Program-made: the position numbers and the translations under genes
Assembly: GCA_958299035.1 (NCBI GenBank)
Contig: CATQJL010000001.1
Coordinates: 53,122,333 to 53,186,332 of the forward strand
Length of the DNA stretch: 64,000 nucleotides
Source: Cylicocyclus nassatus
Lineage: Eukaryota; Nematoda; Chromadorea; Rhabditida; Strongylidae
Reading direction: 5' to 3'
Notes under the pieces: model-generated
The model's database searches: none
Seen by the model: the letters and a program-made list of their open reading frames with translations, nothing else
What the model was told of the DNA's origin: nothing
Shown here: in pieces, positions 48,448 to 61,435 of the stretch
How positions within the stretch are numbered: the stretch's first letter is position 1
Layout: the number at the start of each line of letters is the position of its first letter

Positions 48448-51400
48448 GTTCAAGCTAGATCAAAAATAATTAAGGAGCTTTATTAGAAACTACGCTCCGC
48501 TCGCTAGGTTTTATAGTTCTGACTGTTTTTTTTTGCTATATCGCCTAGCATATCTAGAGTGTACCAAAATAATTAGATGAACATCCACATTTTTATTGGT
48601 CCTTTAGCACAAAAATTGAGTTCGTTTGCGTGGCAATCACAAGGCTATTAATGGGAACTTATTTTATCTACAAAAACACAAAAGTAGAAATCACTAGACT
48701 TCATGACTCTATAGCCGTTGCAGAGCCATGAAACTCACTCTAGTTAAATCAAATTTTTACTACTCGAGTTTTCAAATTCTTCTCAATTTTTAGAATATCT
48801 CTTGCATCTCTCATGATGCAAAAGAATTATACTTTGGAAACTTTAGTTTTCGAATCCATGACTGAGCCAAGATCACCCCTTGGAGTACGTGAAAAAAGTA
48901 GTACTCCTTTTTGATTATGCATTGCGGACCTTTAAGGGCCTCATTGTTATGAAATTTGCAATGCCTCATAAACTTATACGTAGAACTCTCAACAAGAGAA
49001 TGAATGGCTACTTATGGGGATTAAAACGGTTTTTCGGGAATCAGTACGCCAATTTTGAATGCATTACCTGCATAAGCTCATGACTCAATTTTCTGATAGT
49101 AACACTTGAATCATGTATAACACCATTAAACACCATTATATTTCATCATTAACAGCATCGTTAGTGATCGAGGGCCTCAAAATCGTTACGAAATTCTTTA
49201 GTCATCAAACATCCACAAATTACTATCACTGCTTGGATTTGCATTCTTTACTCTATTTTCAGGTGTATAAGCCGCACTTTTACAAATACATAAAAATGCA
49301 CTTGCAAATTGGGTGGTTTTTTCCAAGGAGAAAAGAATAGAATGGAAGAAATGACACATGATTTCCAAGGGAGACGCCAAAACATTAGCCGGTTTCAAAA
49401 AGATTTTTCACGAAAACCTTGCTCTATGTAAAGTTTACTCAGCTCACTCACTAATAGAAGTAATTCGTGTTGCATCAATGAAACTTTTTAATCTTTGAAT
49501 CGCTGTAGTTCTTTCACCCTTTCAGGTGTAGGATGATATAGCGATTTTGAAGCCTGTGTTCATCTGCAGTAAAGTCAAACCCATTGCAAGATATAATGCC
49601 TAGAAAGTAAATCATATAAGGCACTCACTTCACTTGTTGCCCGCGAATATGCAGGGGACATTGCTGCTGCTGCAGCTTGAAGTTTCTTCATTACTAAAAT
49701 AAGGATTGTACCTACAATTAATCCGTTTTGGCTGTCTTGAGTGATAAAGCTCAGCGCTTGTGTTTCGACTACTTATGTTCACAAAAAAGCTCGTTATTAG
49801 TTCAACATGCCCTTTAGATTATGTTTTGTGATTGCCCCATCGTACAAGCCCCCAGCAAAGTTATACACATTGAAAATTACGCTTCGTGGTTATTGATGTC
49901 AGTGTACAACCTAGGTTCTTTTTTGAAAGTAGCACTTTAGATTAGAGTGAAGCACACGGTCATCATTTGGATTAATTTAATATCACTCTGCTGATGTAAA
50001 GCATTTGATTAATGCTCACATGTAGCTTGTGATACTAATTAACTTGATTTCTTGCGTCGAAATAAGTTTTTCTACACGTTGCGTACACCCTCTCCTGTAC
50101 CTGTGGAGCATTTAGCTTCCTTTGCACTTTACTTCCTTACTTGTTTTACTCCCTTTTGTTCTCTTTCCACTTTTCAAAGGCCTAGGAGGGCAACTCACAA
50201 GGTAAGGCCGCTTGGTCGAAATGACGTCGGAAGCTGATGTATCTATAGGAAGTCATAGGCTTTTTGTTATAAGAGAGTGTAACCTAGGAAGAAAATGGGG
50301 ACCTGTGGATAACAACATGCTTGGACAACACTCGAAAACGTTCAGATGGTACTGCTTATTGGCACTATCATCCAACAATGCTTACTGGGTCGTTTGCTTG
50401 GGTCTGGATACTATTGAGTGGAAATTAACGTAATTTTGCTAATAAAAATGCACAAATTTTTGGCATAACTTTTTTTCGGGAACACACTTCGCAAATATAG
50501 GAAGTTTATCTGGGATCAGAGTTTTGAGCTTTATTCGTTGGCATACATTGTCTTCCGAATTGTCACTTCAATCAAGCGGCGGCCTTCCTTTGTTAGAAAT
50601 TTGAGTGCTTCAGTAAAGCCATTTGAATCGTGACTAAAATTTTGGATTTTTTACTTTTTTCTCTACTTTGATCTAGTATCTTTCAATTTAAACTGTGTAA
50701 ATTTGAGACACATTTTAACCTAACCATCCACTTTAAGACGAATGAATCAGTAAAGCGCGCTATATCATCCGACTTACCTGGTCCTAGAATCAGCATTCTC
50801 CCTTGGCTTTAGAATATTCTACGTATTTGCAACTAAAATGCAAGCACCTAACACCGAGAACAGGAACGACTCCTACGTTAATCATTCATGTAAACACGAT
50901 TAAGATCAGCCGCATCATCCATAAAATAAAGATTCGCGGAGATCCCCGGTCAAGACAACGCATCCTAGGTGAACATCTCATGATTTCTCTGTTCAAAAAA
51001 GTTCAATATCTACTGTAACATTGTAGTCTGGGATAATGAGTTGTTTCAAAATTGCTACCAAATAAGTACTACATTTGTTCTCCCTTGAGAGTTGTATACT
51101 CCATTAGTATTGAATGTCACGACTCACATACGTGTATTTATGATGTTTATCTTGGTATAAGAAAAAGTAAGCTTTGCGAATAAGAATCAAATTATCAGGG
51201 GTAACATTTGGTTCTATAACAAATTGGGAAGAAACTGTCGCCTCTCATGGCACCGTATAAAAAACCTTCGAAAGAGAAAAACCTTTACAAGATATTTATT
51301 TCCTCAGGTTATTGGTAAATTAATGTGCGAGTCACTTGCACATTAACCGACGACTCCCTTACTATTTAGTATTACCTCGGTAAATTCCTTTCCAGCGTGA

Positions 51401-52228
51401 CAAACTGCAAAATTGTGTAGTACTAACTGATATAGATCCAATCGAATCGGAAAAATCGCTGAAAATGATGTAGTTTTGATCTTAGCGATCGTCAAGGAAG
51501 TTACTGAAAATGATCAGTTTGATCTTGCAAATCGTGAATTACCGTGCATTTGGTGCAACACACCCAATAAATTACAAATAATCCGACTGTTTGCGTAAGT
51601 CCATTTAACTAGATAGCTAAGGCCAAAAATCAGAGCTGTTTGGGGCGGCATTTGGAAATGTTGAAATGAAGACTGCAGATTATAATGTACCTTAATTTTA
51701 TTAAAAAAGCACAGCACTTTGAATTTCAGCAAACAATTGAAAAGAGTAAGGGATAATGGAGATAAAACCGCAATAAAAGAACTGTGGCGTTCATACATTA
51801 TGTGGCCGTAGCAAAAGAGAGATATGAGCACTAGTATTTAGAAGAACTGAACTGAGTTATGAAATTTGTGTAAAAAAAATTGCGAGGGGAAACTAATGAC
51901 TTTGTTTGGCGCAGCACAACTTTAGGCCGCCCGCTAGCATCAGAGCAAGGAATAGACGAACTCTTACAGTTCTTCCAATTTACAATACTCGTATATTTTT
52001 CAAATCTTTCGTGTAATGATTCCACACTCCACCTGGTGGTTAGGTATTGCTCACGCATTGTAAGCAAGAAGTTTTTTTGCGCATAATAACTGTTTTTAGC
52101 GCAACAAAACGCATGCACACTCTTTTACGCACTAGTCATACGTGTAACTCCTGGAGCTTCAAATCGAGCTGAAGAGTTGAGCATTGCTTAGTGGTTTGAA
52201 GTCTCAAAAATCAGCCGTAGAAACTAAC

Positions 52229-55200
52229 TATACTTATTTACTTACTTACTTAGATGGCCCGTCCTCACGTGACGTGCGGGCCCCAGTACAGAAGTTGCCA
52301 TTTTTCCCTGTCCCTCGCTTCAGACACCCACGATCTTCTTGGCCGTCGTCGGTGGCTGCGTTCACGAGTTCCAGGGGCGAAAGTCGTATCCAGCTGATTT
52401 CTCAGCTGGTCCATCCGTTCCACGAACACGTCTGCCCATCTCGTCGGTGGTCTTCCTCGAGGACGTTTGGCTTCGCGAGGAATCCACTCAGATGTTCTTA
52501 GTGTCCATCTGTCGTCTGTTCTTCTCATTATGTGACCGGCCCATCGGTGTTTGGCTTTCGCAACGTGTTCCGCTGGGTCACGAGGACGGGACATTCTTCT
52601 CATATCCGTGCTGCGAAGTCCGACTAGATGTTGCTTGCGTCGGGTCATCTTCAGAAGACTGCGCTCGAGCGCTCTGTGGGTGGTCCGTAAAGCTTTCGAC
52701 GTGGCTACAGTGTCGGCTCAAGTCTCAGCTGCGTAACAGAGCGCCGGGAGAACGGTTGAGTCGAACAGGTGGGCACGAAGCTCCGGGTCCGTCAGTTGGT
52801 CGGTGGCTTCCTTCAGAGGCCCGAAGGCGGCCCAGGCTGCTCTTCTTCTCCTGTTAAGTTCTTCCCTCAAGTCGTTCTCCATGTTCATCGAACGTCCGAG
52901 ATACACGTAAGAAGACGTCTCCATAATACGGGTGTCTTCCAATTCCATTTCTGCATCTTCGCAAAGGGCGTTCCTCATGAAGTGAGTCTTCTTCCGATTT
53001 ATTCGCAGTCCGATCTTCTTCCCTACTTCGTTCAGTTCCTTCAGCATCGTCTCTGCTTCGGTGATACTGCTCGAGAAGAGAACGATGTCGTCCTCAAAAC
53101 GAAGGTTGGACAGGAATCTCCCATCAACTCGTATGCCTCTCTCGTCCCAGTCCAGTGACTTCATCACCCACTGCAAGGCCGCGTTGAACAGCTTCGGCGA
53201 GATTGTGTCGCCTTGTCGGACCTCCTTCCCGATTGGTATGGTCAGGAGGCGATGGAACAGCTGCATCGTTGTTGTACAGTCCTTGTAGCAGTTGGCTAGT
53301 GTCCTCACGTAGGCTGGGTCCACTCCTTGATCGACTAGCGCTGACAGGATGGCGTTGGTTTCGACGCTGTCGGAGGCTTTCTCGTGGTCGACGAAGGTTA
53401 GGACGAGAGGCAGTCGGTACTCCCGGCAGACTTCTATGACCCTCGAAACAGTCTGGATGTGGTCCATGCAGCTGAATCCTTTGCGAAATCCAGCTTGTTC
53501 TTGGGGTTGGGCTTCATCCAGTGACCTTGAAATGCGAGCGAGGATAATCTTCGTGAAAAGCTTGTACAGCACACTCAGCAGGCATATTGGACGATAGTTC
53601 CGAAGATCCTCCCGTTCACCCTTCTTGAAGAGAAGGACGGTTCTTGACGTTCTCCACTGGTCGGGAATCTTCTCCTTCTGAAGGTAAGATGTCAAATGCG
53701 ACGCTAGAACATCGTGTAGACGGTGTCCTCCGGCTCGCAGAAGTTCGACGGAAAGATGATCTGGTCCTGGAGCTGTGGACGTCTTCATGGTCTGTATCGC
53801 GATACGCACTTCAGCAGGTAGAATTCGTGGTGGTACTTCTCCAGTGGGAACAACGGGCATTTGCACGGGTGTTGTTGAGCGGAAGAGGTTGGTACGAAGT
53901 TCTTCGCGATGGATTCCATTTCGTATCGGGAAGAAGTCGGAGTCCCGTCTTCGTTCAGTAGTGCAGCAAGCGGTACGTGATATTCGCAGAGGTCCCTTCC
54001 GCAGTTCTTGAGACTTAATCGGCTGCTTCCAGTATCTTGGCTTGCCTGTACTTCCTGAGATCCTCTTGCAAAGCTGTTCTGCAACTGGCGTTGGCTATCA
54101 GTCGAGATGGGTTGCATTCGGATCCTGCCTCAAAAATCTTCTTCTTTTGAGCAATTCCTTGGTGTCTTCGAAATGCGTTCCAAGTTCTTCTCAGCAGTCA
54201 CTGAGGCACATTCTCCGCAGGCTCGCAATCCTTTCAGAAGCCGGTCAATCGTACGTTGGGTCCTCCTCGATGGGCCAGTCACAACTTGATATAAGCTCTT
54301 CCAGCCTGTTACCGTCATTAACGACTTCATTCCTTCTCGCGGCACTATGACAGACTTTCTTTTCCAGCCTTCGGCTGAGTCGTATCTTCGCTCGAAGGAG
54401 GCGGTGATCGGAGCCACTAAGAAGGATGGAACTACAGAGACATCGAGTAAGCTCCACCTTCGGTTGGTGAGAATGTGGTCGATCTCCGCATGAGTCGTTC
54501 CGTTGGGCGATTCCCAAGTCCACCGGCGATGTACTTTCTTCATGAAGATGGAATTTCCATGAAAAACTCGTGCGGCGGAGACAAGCCCAACGAGACGGTT
54601 GCCGTTTTCATTTCGGAGCCCATATCCAAACTTCCCGATCCTATATTCCTCTTCTAGTGGCACCCGATCTTCGCGTTGAAGTCGCCCACAACGAACTTGT
54701 AGAAGGACTTCTTGCTGCAGACAATCTGCTCCACGTCTTCGTAAAAAGCATCTAATTCTGAATCATCAGCTGCTGATGTTGGTGAATAGCAGTTGATGAT
54801 GCTGATGGTCTTCTGACGTGTAGGTCTTAGTCGTAGAATGGCCAGTCGAGGTGACAGGATCTCATGCGAATCGACAAGATGGACGATAGATGGATGGACG
54901 ACAAAGCCGACGCCTCCAACGTTTCGTGATGGAACCTTTTCACTACGAATGATGAGGCTCCCAACACTCATCTGTCGCACGTCCTTCTTCCTGGACTTCG
55001 TTTCCTGCAGAGCGATGATGTGGTAGTTGATGTGCTCTGCAGCGTCGAGAAGAGCGTGGAGGTCGGCGTTTGTGGGGACTGTCCTGGCGTTGTAGGTGCA
55101 GAGCATGAGGCAGTCTCCATGGCGTGTCGTCCGGGCAGAGGTGTCGTTTTTGTCCAATCCGAAAGGCGCCCTGAGTACCCTGACATCGTTCTTGCTACCA

Positions 55201-55550
55201 CCGCGCCGTAGGCGGGATACGATGTGCAAGGCTTCTTTCTAATCTTCTAACTGGAGGAGTAATATGAATTTTCCCCTGCAAGAGGCTTACTAGGCCTACT
55301 CTTGATTTCCACGGGGCGATCGCTGACCCCGGGCTTGGAGCGGGGAGAGACGCCTAACGACCAAAAGAAGCCAGACGGCGGGGGGATCTGGCGTGGCCGG
55401 TTCTTAGCTAGGCATCCGGCCGAAACCGGAAACGTCAAACTCCTTCACATCTTGGGTTTCCCTACCAGAGTATACACTCGACTGTGCATCGCAGTTCGAC
55501 ACCCACTGTCACCCCCACGCCACGATGAGGCGACCGACCATTGTGGGGGG
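52229..55550 (-). mobile_element. RTE-clade non-LTR retrotransposon, copy 2, full length, uninverted, decayed
   Basis: A complete element of about 3.3 kb lies on the minus strand. Its 5' end at 55550 matches the internal 5' end of copy 1. The 3' end carries tandem AAGT-type repeats (TACTTATTTACTTACTTACTTAG on the plus strand, 52230-52252). A 7-bp direct repeat AACTAAC flanks it at 52222-52228 and 55551-55557. The coding region is broken by several frameshifts and a stop, so this copy is dead. It serves as the reference that shows how copy 1 was rearranged. Confidence 0.9.
52265..55229 (-). pseudogene. Broken endonuclease-reverse transcriptase of RTE copy 2
   Basis: The protein is split into frames at about 55229-54654 (endonuclease N-terminus up to GDFNAKIG), 54663-54130 (rest of endonuclease), about 54117-53785 (linker), 53866-52718 (reverse transcriptase) and 52648-52265 (C-terminal tail). 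The RT domain retains [17 protein letters not shown] and [11 protein letters not shown], but the catalytic block reads RFEDDIVLFS instead of FADD, and AFDS is ASDS. The frame at 53866-52718 ends at a TGA where copy 1 has TGG (AAETW). Frame shifts near 54660, 54245 and 53870 plus this stop make it a pseudogene. Confidence 0.9.
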
Positions 55551-56034
55551 AACTAACATGGCAGTATTTTTTGCTATCCCCTCAAGAAACGACATTTAGA
55601 CTAAAAGCGTCACATTGGGTGAGTTCTGCCGAAGAAAAAGTATGCAACTACCTTGAAAGCAGCATCTCCCCCCAAAGTATTCCTGCAAAACCTCTTATTT
55701 AGACAGTTTGTAATAAGCGAAAACAAATATTTATGAGATACATTTGCTACAGTCTTCTAATGGCTATAAACTAAGAAAATCCTTTGGCATTTGACATATG
55801 CAAAGCTAGGTTCCCGTCACGTACGGTCGTGCACTGCAAAACCTTAGATCAAACCAGGATCACTTTCTCATGACTGCTTTAGTGAATGATAAATGTTGGA
55901 TTTCAACTCAACCCACCAAACAACATTTTTCCTGCAATTTTTGGGGTTCCTTAGTTCGGTAGATGAAGAGCAACTTTTTTCCAAACTAACTCATTCTCTA
56001 TGGTCTCATATTCAACAAAATCAGAGAAAATTGC

Positions 56035-56496
56035 TCACTGAAGTGCAATGTTGATCTTACCAACGTGGCTAATGGCAACTTCCAGAATTATCAGCGCAGC
56101 CATGCTGACGTACTAATATAAAATACATAAGTAGTATCAGCTTTATATTTGTCACCTGCATCACAGATTGCATAACCTTTCTTGCCTTCGATGGAGTAGA
56201 GTCAGCGTACACCTTAATTTTGCACAAACTTCTCTTCGCATTTCGTAAACGATATAATGAGATTTTTCGCTCTTTCATCGGCATGACTTCGCTATAGGTA
56301 AAGAACACCTTGCACAACGTTTCGCAATCAGGACCATTTCCGATTATTAGAGCTGCAAAGTGGCACTTCATATCGATCTTCAATAATTTTCCCGGATGCG
56401 CCCAAAGTTGCCAGCTAGCTAGCGCCATGTAGCGATCTCGTGGGCACTGGCACGATGCTAAAATGACATTGGCACACGGACAACCCTGTGCACAGC
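56035..56496 (-). CDS. Candidate cysteine-rich protein with C-terminal hydrophobic segment (unrecognised, partial)
   Basis: Exon 56496-56156 opens after a CTACTAAG acceptor and reads through nine cysteines (pattern C-A-Q-G-C-P-C, later C-Q-C-P-R-D-R-Y, then MKCHF, PDC and TLCK). It ends at a GT donor. A 43-nt intron (56155-56113, ending TATATTAG) joins it in phase to an exon beginning YVSMAALIILEV, hydrophobic enough for a membrane anchor. The second exon either reads to TGA at 56035 or splices at the strong donor 56061. The Met at 56428 could start a shorter form. Upstream exons were not established. The frame continuity across a small intron supports a real gene, but no family was recognised. 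Confidence 0.35.
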
Positions 56497-56499
56497 CTT

Positions 56500-57941
56500 A
56501 GTAGCGCAAGCTATAGACAAAATAATTGTAAATTCGAAAGCAAGCTATATCTTCTGATTGATTTCTTTAGCAACGTCCAAGATTGGTACAGATATTTATT
56601 CCACAATAAACAGACTGACGTTTGGGCAAACTCGCCTTCTTCAGAGCCTGAAAAGTCGAAAACACATAAGTGAACTATCCGGTCAAATACCTTATCGACT
56701 ACAGGAAATAGTCCAACCCTCTAGACAAGCAACAGTATCAACTAAAACGTAAGATATATACACAACAAGCTATATCTGCTATAAGCTATATAGTACATAT
56801 ATAAGCTTGCTTCAGTCTAACAATGCAAACAGTCTGCTGAAATAAAAATTTTAGAGGCAATGTATCACCAAATTTGAAGTATACTGGATTTTTATGAACT
56901 TCGTTAAGCCCCCCCCCCCTTTATTATGCCATATCCAAGTTCTTTAATGAGGACTCTCCTACGCCGAGAAAATTGGGCTCAAAGTAGCCGCGGAACGCTT
57001 TTCGGCTCGGGCTGGACGACTTGTCGGTTTTCCTGTTGCGTTTCTTTCCAGGCAACGCCATCCTTCTTGACGTGCTCAGTTTTGCACCAAAGCTGAGCAA
57101 GAGCGAGACAATTCGTCCTCTCCCACGGCGGAATTTGAAAACGGGGTCGCCGGGGTATAAGCGGATATGAGCCTTTATAGAGTTATACAATGTCGAGAAT
57201 ACTTGTAATTTTGCAGAAATCCCGAGACGTTAACTCTGGTGAGACACTGCTTTCGAGTATGAACTTTTAATATTTGCAATTTTCGCTTTTTTTTAAATGA
57301 AATCGATACAGAGGTACTTGCTGCTTTGCTCACAAAGGAAGTTGGCAAGTAGGCATCTGGTCATTCAACAGCGTACATTTTCCTGGACCTTTTCAAAGGG
57401 GTCTCTAATAGATACTTTTTTAGAAAATTAACCAAATTCGAGAACTAAACATAATCTGAAAATGTGAAAATTCGAAAAAGAGCACAAAAATTAGAGATTG
57501 TTGAACTTTTCTCGAAAGCTTCAATGGTTGTTGCTCTTATGCTGCTGCTTTCAGACATGGTTTTCTTTCAATTTTGTTTTCGAGAAATATTTTTGAAAAT
57601 TAAGCCTCAAGGCTTTTTGGAGCTTGTCACAGTTTTGAGGCAGGCGGACAGATAGACATCTTTGCTTGTAAGGGAGGCAAAAAGCGTCACAAAAAACCAA
57701 CCAATGTGAGTTTATATTCAGGTGATGCTAACAAGAAACCAAAAAAGTTCTGCCAATAATTGCAAAAAAAACTCGAACGCAAAAGATTGCGTTATTAGAT
57801 TACGTTTTACGTACGGAGTGAAAAAGAATTAAATGCAATTTTTATCAGCCAAAGAAATCAGGAACATGTTGGCCAACAAATCTGGCATCTCACTGCTAGT
57901 AAGAGATAGAAAACCATCGACTATCCATAACGAATCTCCAT
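56500..57941. other. Intergenic, possible upstream exons of the 56-kb candidate
   Basis: A TTTTCAG acceptor with a short open stretch lies on the minus strand near 56650, which could belong to the cysteine-rich candidate, but no complete exon could be defined. A C11 tract is at 56909-56919. Confidence 0.35.
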
Positions 57942-57943
57942 TA

Positions 57944-59639
57944 TACTTGGGTCCGAATCGAATAGAAATTCGACCATTCGAATAAAACATTTTAATATAT
58001 TCGTATTCGAAATTCGATATTCGGAGTTCTTCCATTTTCGAATAATATTCGAAACTCGAATAATTGAGTAGACGGGGTTTCGAATAAAATTCGAAACTCG
58101 AATAATCAAAAAACCAGGTTTCGAATAAAATTCGAAAACTCGAATAATCAAAAAACGGGGTTTCGAATAAAACTCGAAAACTCGAATAATCAAAAAACGG
58201 GGTTTCGAATAGATTTTATTCGAATGTTTTATTCGAATGTCTATTCGAATTCGTATTCGAATGAACTCCGTATTCAAATTATTCGACTTTGTTGCAGAGC
58301 CAACTGCTGAGTATCAAGCTCACTTCGTCCGCGTTTTTTTTCGCAAAACTCGGTGATGCAGCTTTTGCAACCGTTATGACCTTTGAACTGTATGGAGGGT
58401 CGCATTCTTCCGACTGCTTGACAGTAAAAATCATATGTGGATTTTAATTTATGCTTTTTCGATCAATGAGATTGTTCGCACTGCTATTGACACCAAATCA
58501 GCAAAGAAGCTATCAAATTCAAGCTCATGTTCCGAGTTCATACATTAAAAGTGTTTTGAAATACCTGTTTTTCTTTCTTTGGATTGCTCATGCTTGTGGT
58601 ACGCAAAGCCCACCTAGTGAGCACTCTTGCTCGCATAAATTATATTGCACAACTGCCTCTATTCGCTACCTTAGAGTTTTTTTGCGAATTGGTGTATTTT
58701 GAGTAAAGGACATCGCAGTTGTACTGGAGGATTAGACGTTTAGATCGCCGTACGCGATTTGCCAGTTACGAGATGTCTTCAAATGTAACGCCAGCTTACC
58801 ACAAATATTTAGCGTGTACAACTTACTAAAAAGATAAATGCCGTGCATTCTGTACTTTTAAAACAAGTTTTGGACATGACTGTTGCCAAACCACGTCCCC
58901 ACTGAAATGCCTGCAGTATGCCCAGGGCTAGGGGCAATCGTGCTCGTTTCGCGGGATAAACCACATGCCTTCGTCCACGATTAGCTTATGCCACACAAGA
59001 CGAAAGTCTTCGATGAACAGGCAATGTATCGTAGCATTTATGCATCTAAGTACATATGTGGCCATCGTTGTTGCGGGGCTGGGAGTTGGTCAAGGGGGTT
59101 GGTGAGGGTGCTGATTATGGATAAAAATTCGAATTTATAGGTTTTTGGAGGAGTTTTAGCTGCGGGACTAAGAGTTGGTACAAGGGGGGTAAGTGAGGGT
59201 GCTGATTATGGATAAAAATTTACTTTATCGATTTCGCCGATTTTTGGAAAATCTTGAGCAACGAGGTTGGGAGTTGGTACAGTGGGGGGGGGGAATGAGG
59301 ATGCTGATCAAAACCTGAATCTATTTTATCGATTTCAACGATTTTCGGAAAATTTTGAGCTAGGAGTTGGTGTAGGGGATACGATGGTGCTGATTATGAA
59401 TGGATCGGCTTCAGCCAGATATGTCAGCAAGTTTGAGATATGGTTGTTCTAGTTATTCGATAAATCATTCGAATATTAATTCGAAATTCGGCTCCCAATG
59501 TTCGAATAGAATCGATATTCATTCATTCGAGAATTTTTGAACCTCGAATTTATTCGATATTCGTTTATTCGAAATTTTTTATTTTCGAATTTATTCGATA
59601 TTCATTCATTCGATGAAGATTTTTCAAATTACCCAAGTA
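57944..59639 (-). mobile_element. TTCGAATA-type TIR element, copy B (opposite orientation to copy A)
   Basis: TIRs TACTTGGGT (57944-57952) and ACCCAAGTA (59631-59639) are flanked by TA at 57942-57943 and 59640-59641. The sequence is the reverse complement of copy A through most of its length. It has 40-bp AAAAAACGGGGTTTCGAATA units at 58030-58220, shared interior (for example the TACGCGATTTGCCAGTTACG stretch near 58753) and four units of the tandem module at about 59070-59400. It lacks the Helitron of copy A and is therefore shorter. No transposase is visible. Confidence 0.8.
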
Positions 59640-61162
59640 TAATCTCCATGACTCAGCTTTCGAATGTATGTAGCTGTTGGAGCATTTTGCTTCAGAGAAT
59701 CCTTGCTCCAATGAACCATAAAAAGCTACTGCATCGAGGGGCGCAGTGTAGCGAGGCTTTCATCCTCATTGCAATAAGAGAGCAGAAAGTAAGCGAAATA
59801 TATCAGTTGCTATATCGGACAGATAAATGTCCTCATAACAAATGGCTCAGATGATCTAAAGAAGAGAAGTCGGCGGTCAACGTCGACTTTTGACGATCCT
59901 TTCGAACTTCTTAGCTTTAAAAACCCCCTTCACCTTGAAAGACAGGGATAGCCGGTACCCCCAACACTAGGAGAGGCCCCGATGGATCTCCTACCCCCTC
60001 CCCCCCCCGCCTCCCCCCATCGCACCTACAATCTGGAGCCAAAAAAAATCATCAAACCATTGACGGCGACGCCTAATTTTGCGTGCCGGCGCCGCGGATC
60101 GACGCAGTCTTACAAAACACTTTCGGTATGAGAAGATTTTGTGGTTGTTCACGAAATAGTCGCTTCCTAAGTAACTATAAATATTCTCTTAAACGGCGGT
60201 GTTTACAGTTCCCAAGAGTGCGAAAAATTGCAAAAAGTATCATTATATTATATAATATGTAAAAAGTACTAGATCTAAAATCATTAGTTTAGTTAATAAA
60301 TAATTTCGGTGGCTTTTGCGGCTCCTACAAACGCTGCAGACATGTCCAGTATTTGGCACCTTTGGAGAGAGCACCTCAACAGGGATTGGAATGTAAAATC
60401 TGTTTCAGTAGCAGTTTCCAACAAAAAAATTCGCAAAGAAGTGGGAAACCTAGTTTTATCATTGTGCGCAAATATGCGAAAATTTGGCCTTTTTTCGTCA
60501 AAGAATTTTAAAATGGCAGGTCACAAATCTTTTGTTATTTGCCAAGTAGGGAAAAACTCGGCCATATCCAAATATCAAGTTGATGTTCTCTACATTCATT
60601 ACAGCTGGAAAGCGAAGTCTAGAAAGTAACAGAATCGAGCTTTTGGAATCTTAGCCATAATGGAGCATAACTGTCGCATCCTGATGACTGAAATTCCTGA
60701 ATAGTTGAGTGGAGCTTTAAACTACTTCCTCACAAAAAATCATGGATAAAACAACTAAGAGTTCTTATGAAGGTTTTTATGCCAAACGAAATTGTTTTCC
60801 AGCCAACCTAATAATACGACTTTGCAAGAGGTGCTACAACCGGTGGTCCACATTGTCATCAATGCGTTAAAAACACTTCTAATGTGCGATGCTTACCAGG
60901 AAATCACAATGATAAATGAAAAAGTCTGATCAAATCCTTTACGAAATCGAACAGAGACACGAAAAATTTGTGCGCTTGCTTTATTCCAACGAACGCAAAA
61001 AAAGTTGTGCAAGTTGCGGTGCAGGGACATATGAGAAGCTGCCACAAATAAAGCTTTTTATGCTAGTACGTTAGCAGGTCTGCTGCACATATGTGATATG
61101 CGTGACTTCGAGTGCTGACGGAGTAACCTTTCGTTGTCTCCATTTTTGTTAATTATTTTATA

Positions 61163-61435
61163 CTAACTGGCAAACCCGCTTCCATCCGATCCTGTTAATA
61201 AAATTCTCGTAACCACGCTTACATACTCCCAACTTTCATCCTCATAGCTTAAAATCTGCAAAAAGTCGTTAAAATCGATAGTTGGTGGGAAAAGTATTAA
61301 CATAGGACATCCACCTCGCCACTAAGTGTACGTGTGCCAAGTTTGATCATCAGTTTAGAAAATATCTATTTGGTGCAAACAGACAGACATAGAGACTACC
61401 GACGGACAAACAGACATTTGGCTTCAAATGTAAGA
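61163..61435 (-). mobile_element. Degenerate Helitron of the same family
   Basis: On the minus strand it starts TCTTACATTTGAAGCC followed by TGTCTGTTTGTCC repeats. It has CCAAGTTTGATC / CACACGTACACTTAGTGG equivalents of the conserved interior and a single copy of the TTTTTGCAGATTTTAAGCTA module, and ends GGGTTTGCCAGTTAG where the family has GGGTTTGCCATCTAG. The terminal hairpin is decayed. It is an old copy. Confidence 0.55.

Larger units (their letters stand above)
42316..52221. other. Long AT-rich intergenic stretch
   Basis: Contains the 45172 inverted repeat and the 48305 hairpin. Frames at 47351-47692 (+, 113 codons) and 47732-48190 (-, 152 codons) are the longest but lack domains, convincing splice partners or upstream context. 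I see no gene I can support. Confidence 0.5.

Noticed and set aside
59625..59640. AATTACCCAAGT matches the core of the nematode spliced leader SL1
   Set aside because: It lies exactly at the terminus of TTCGAATA element B (and, inverted, at the left end of A). There is no donor, Sm site or snRNA context, so the match is best explained as part of the transposon TIR.
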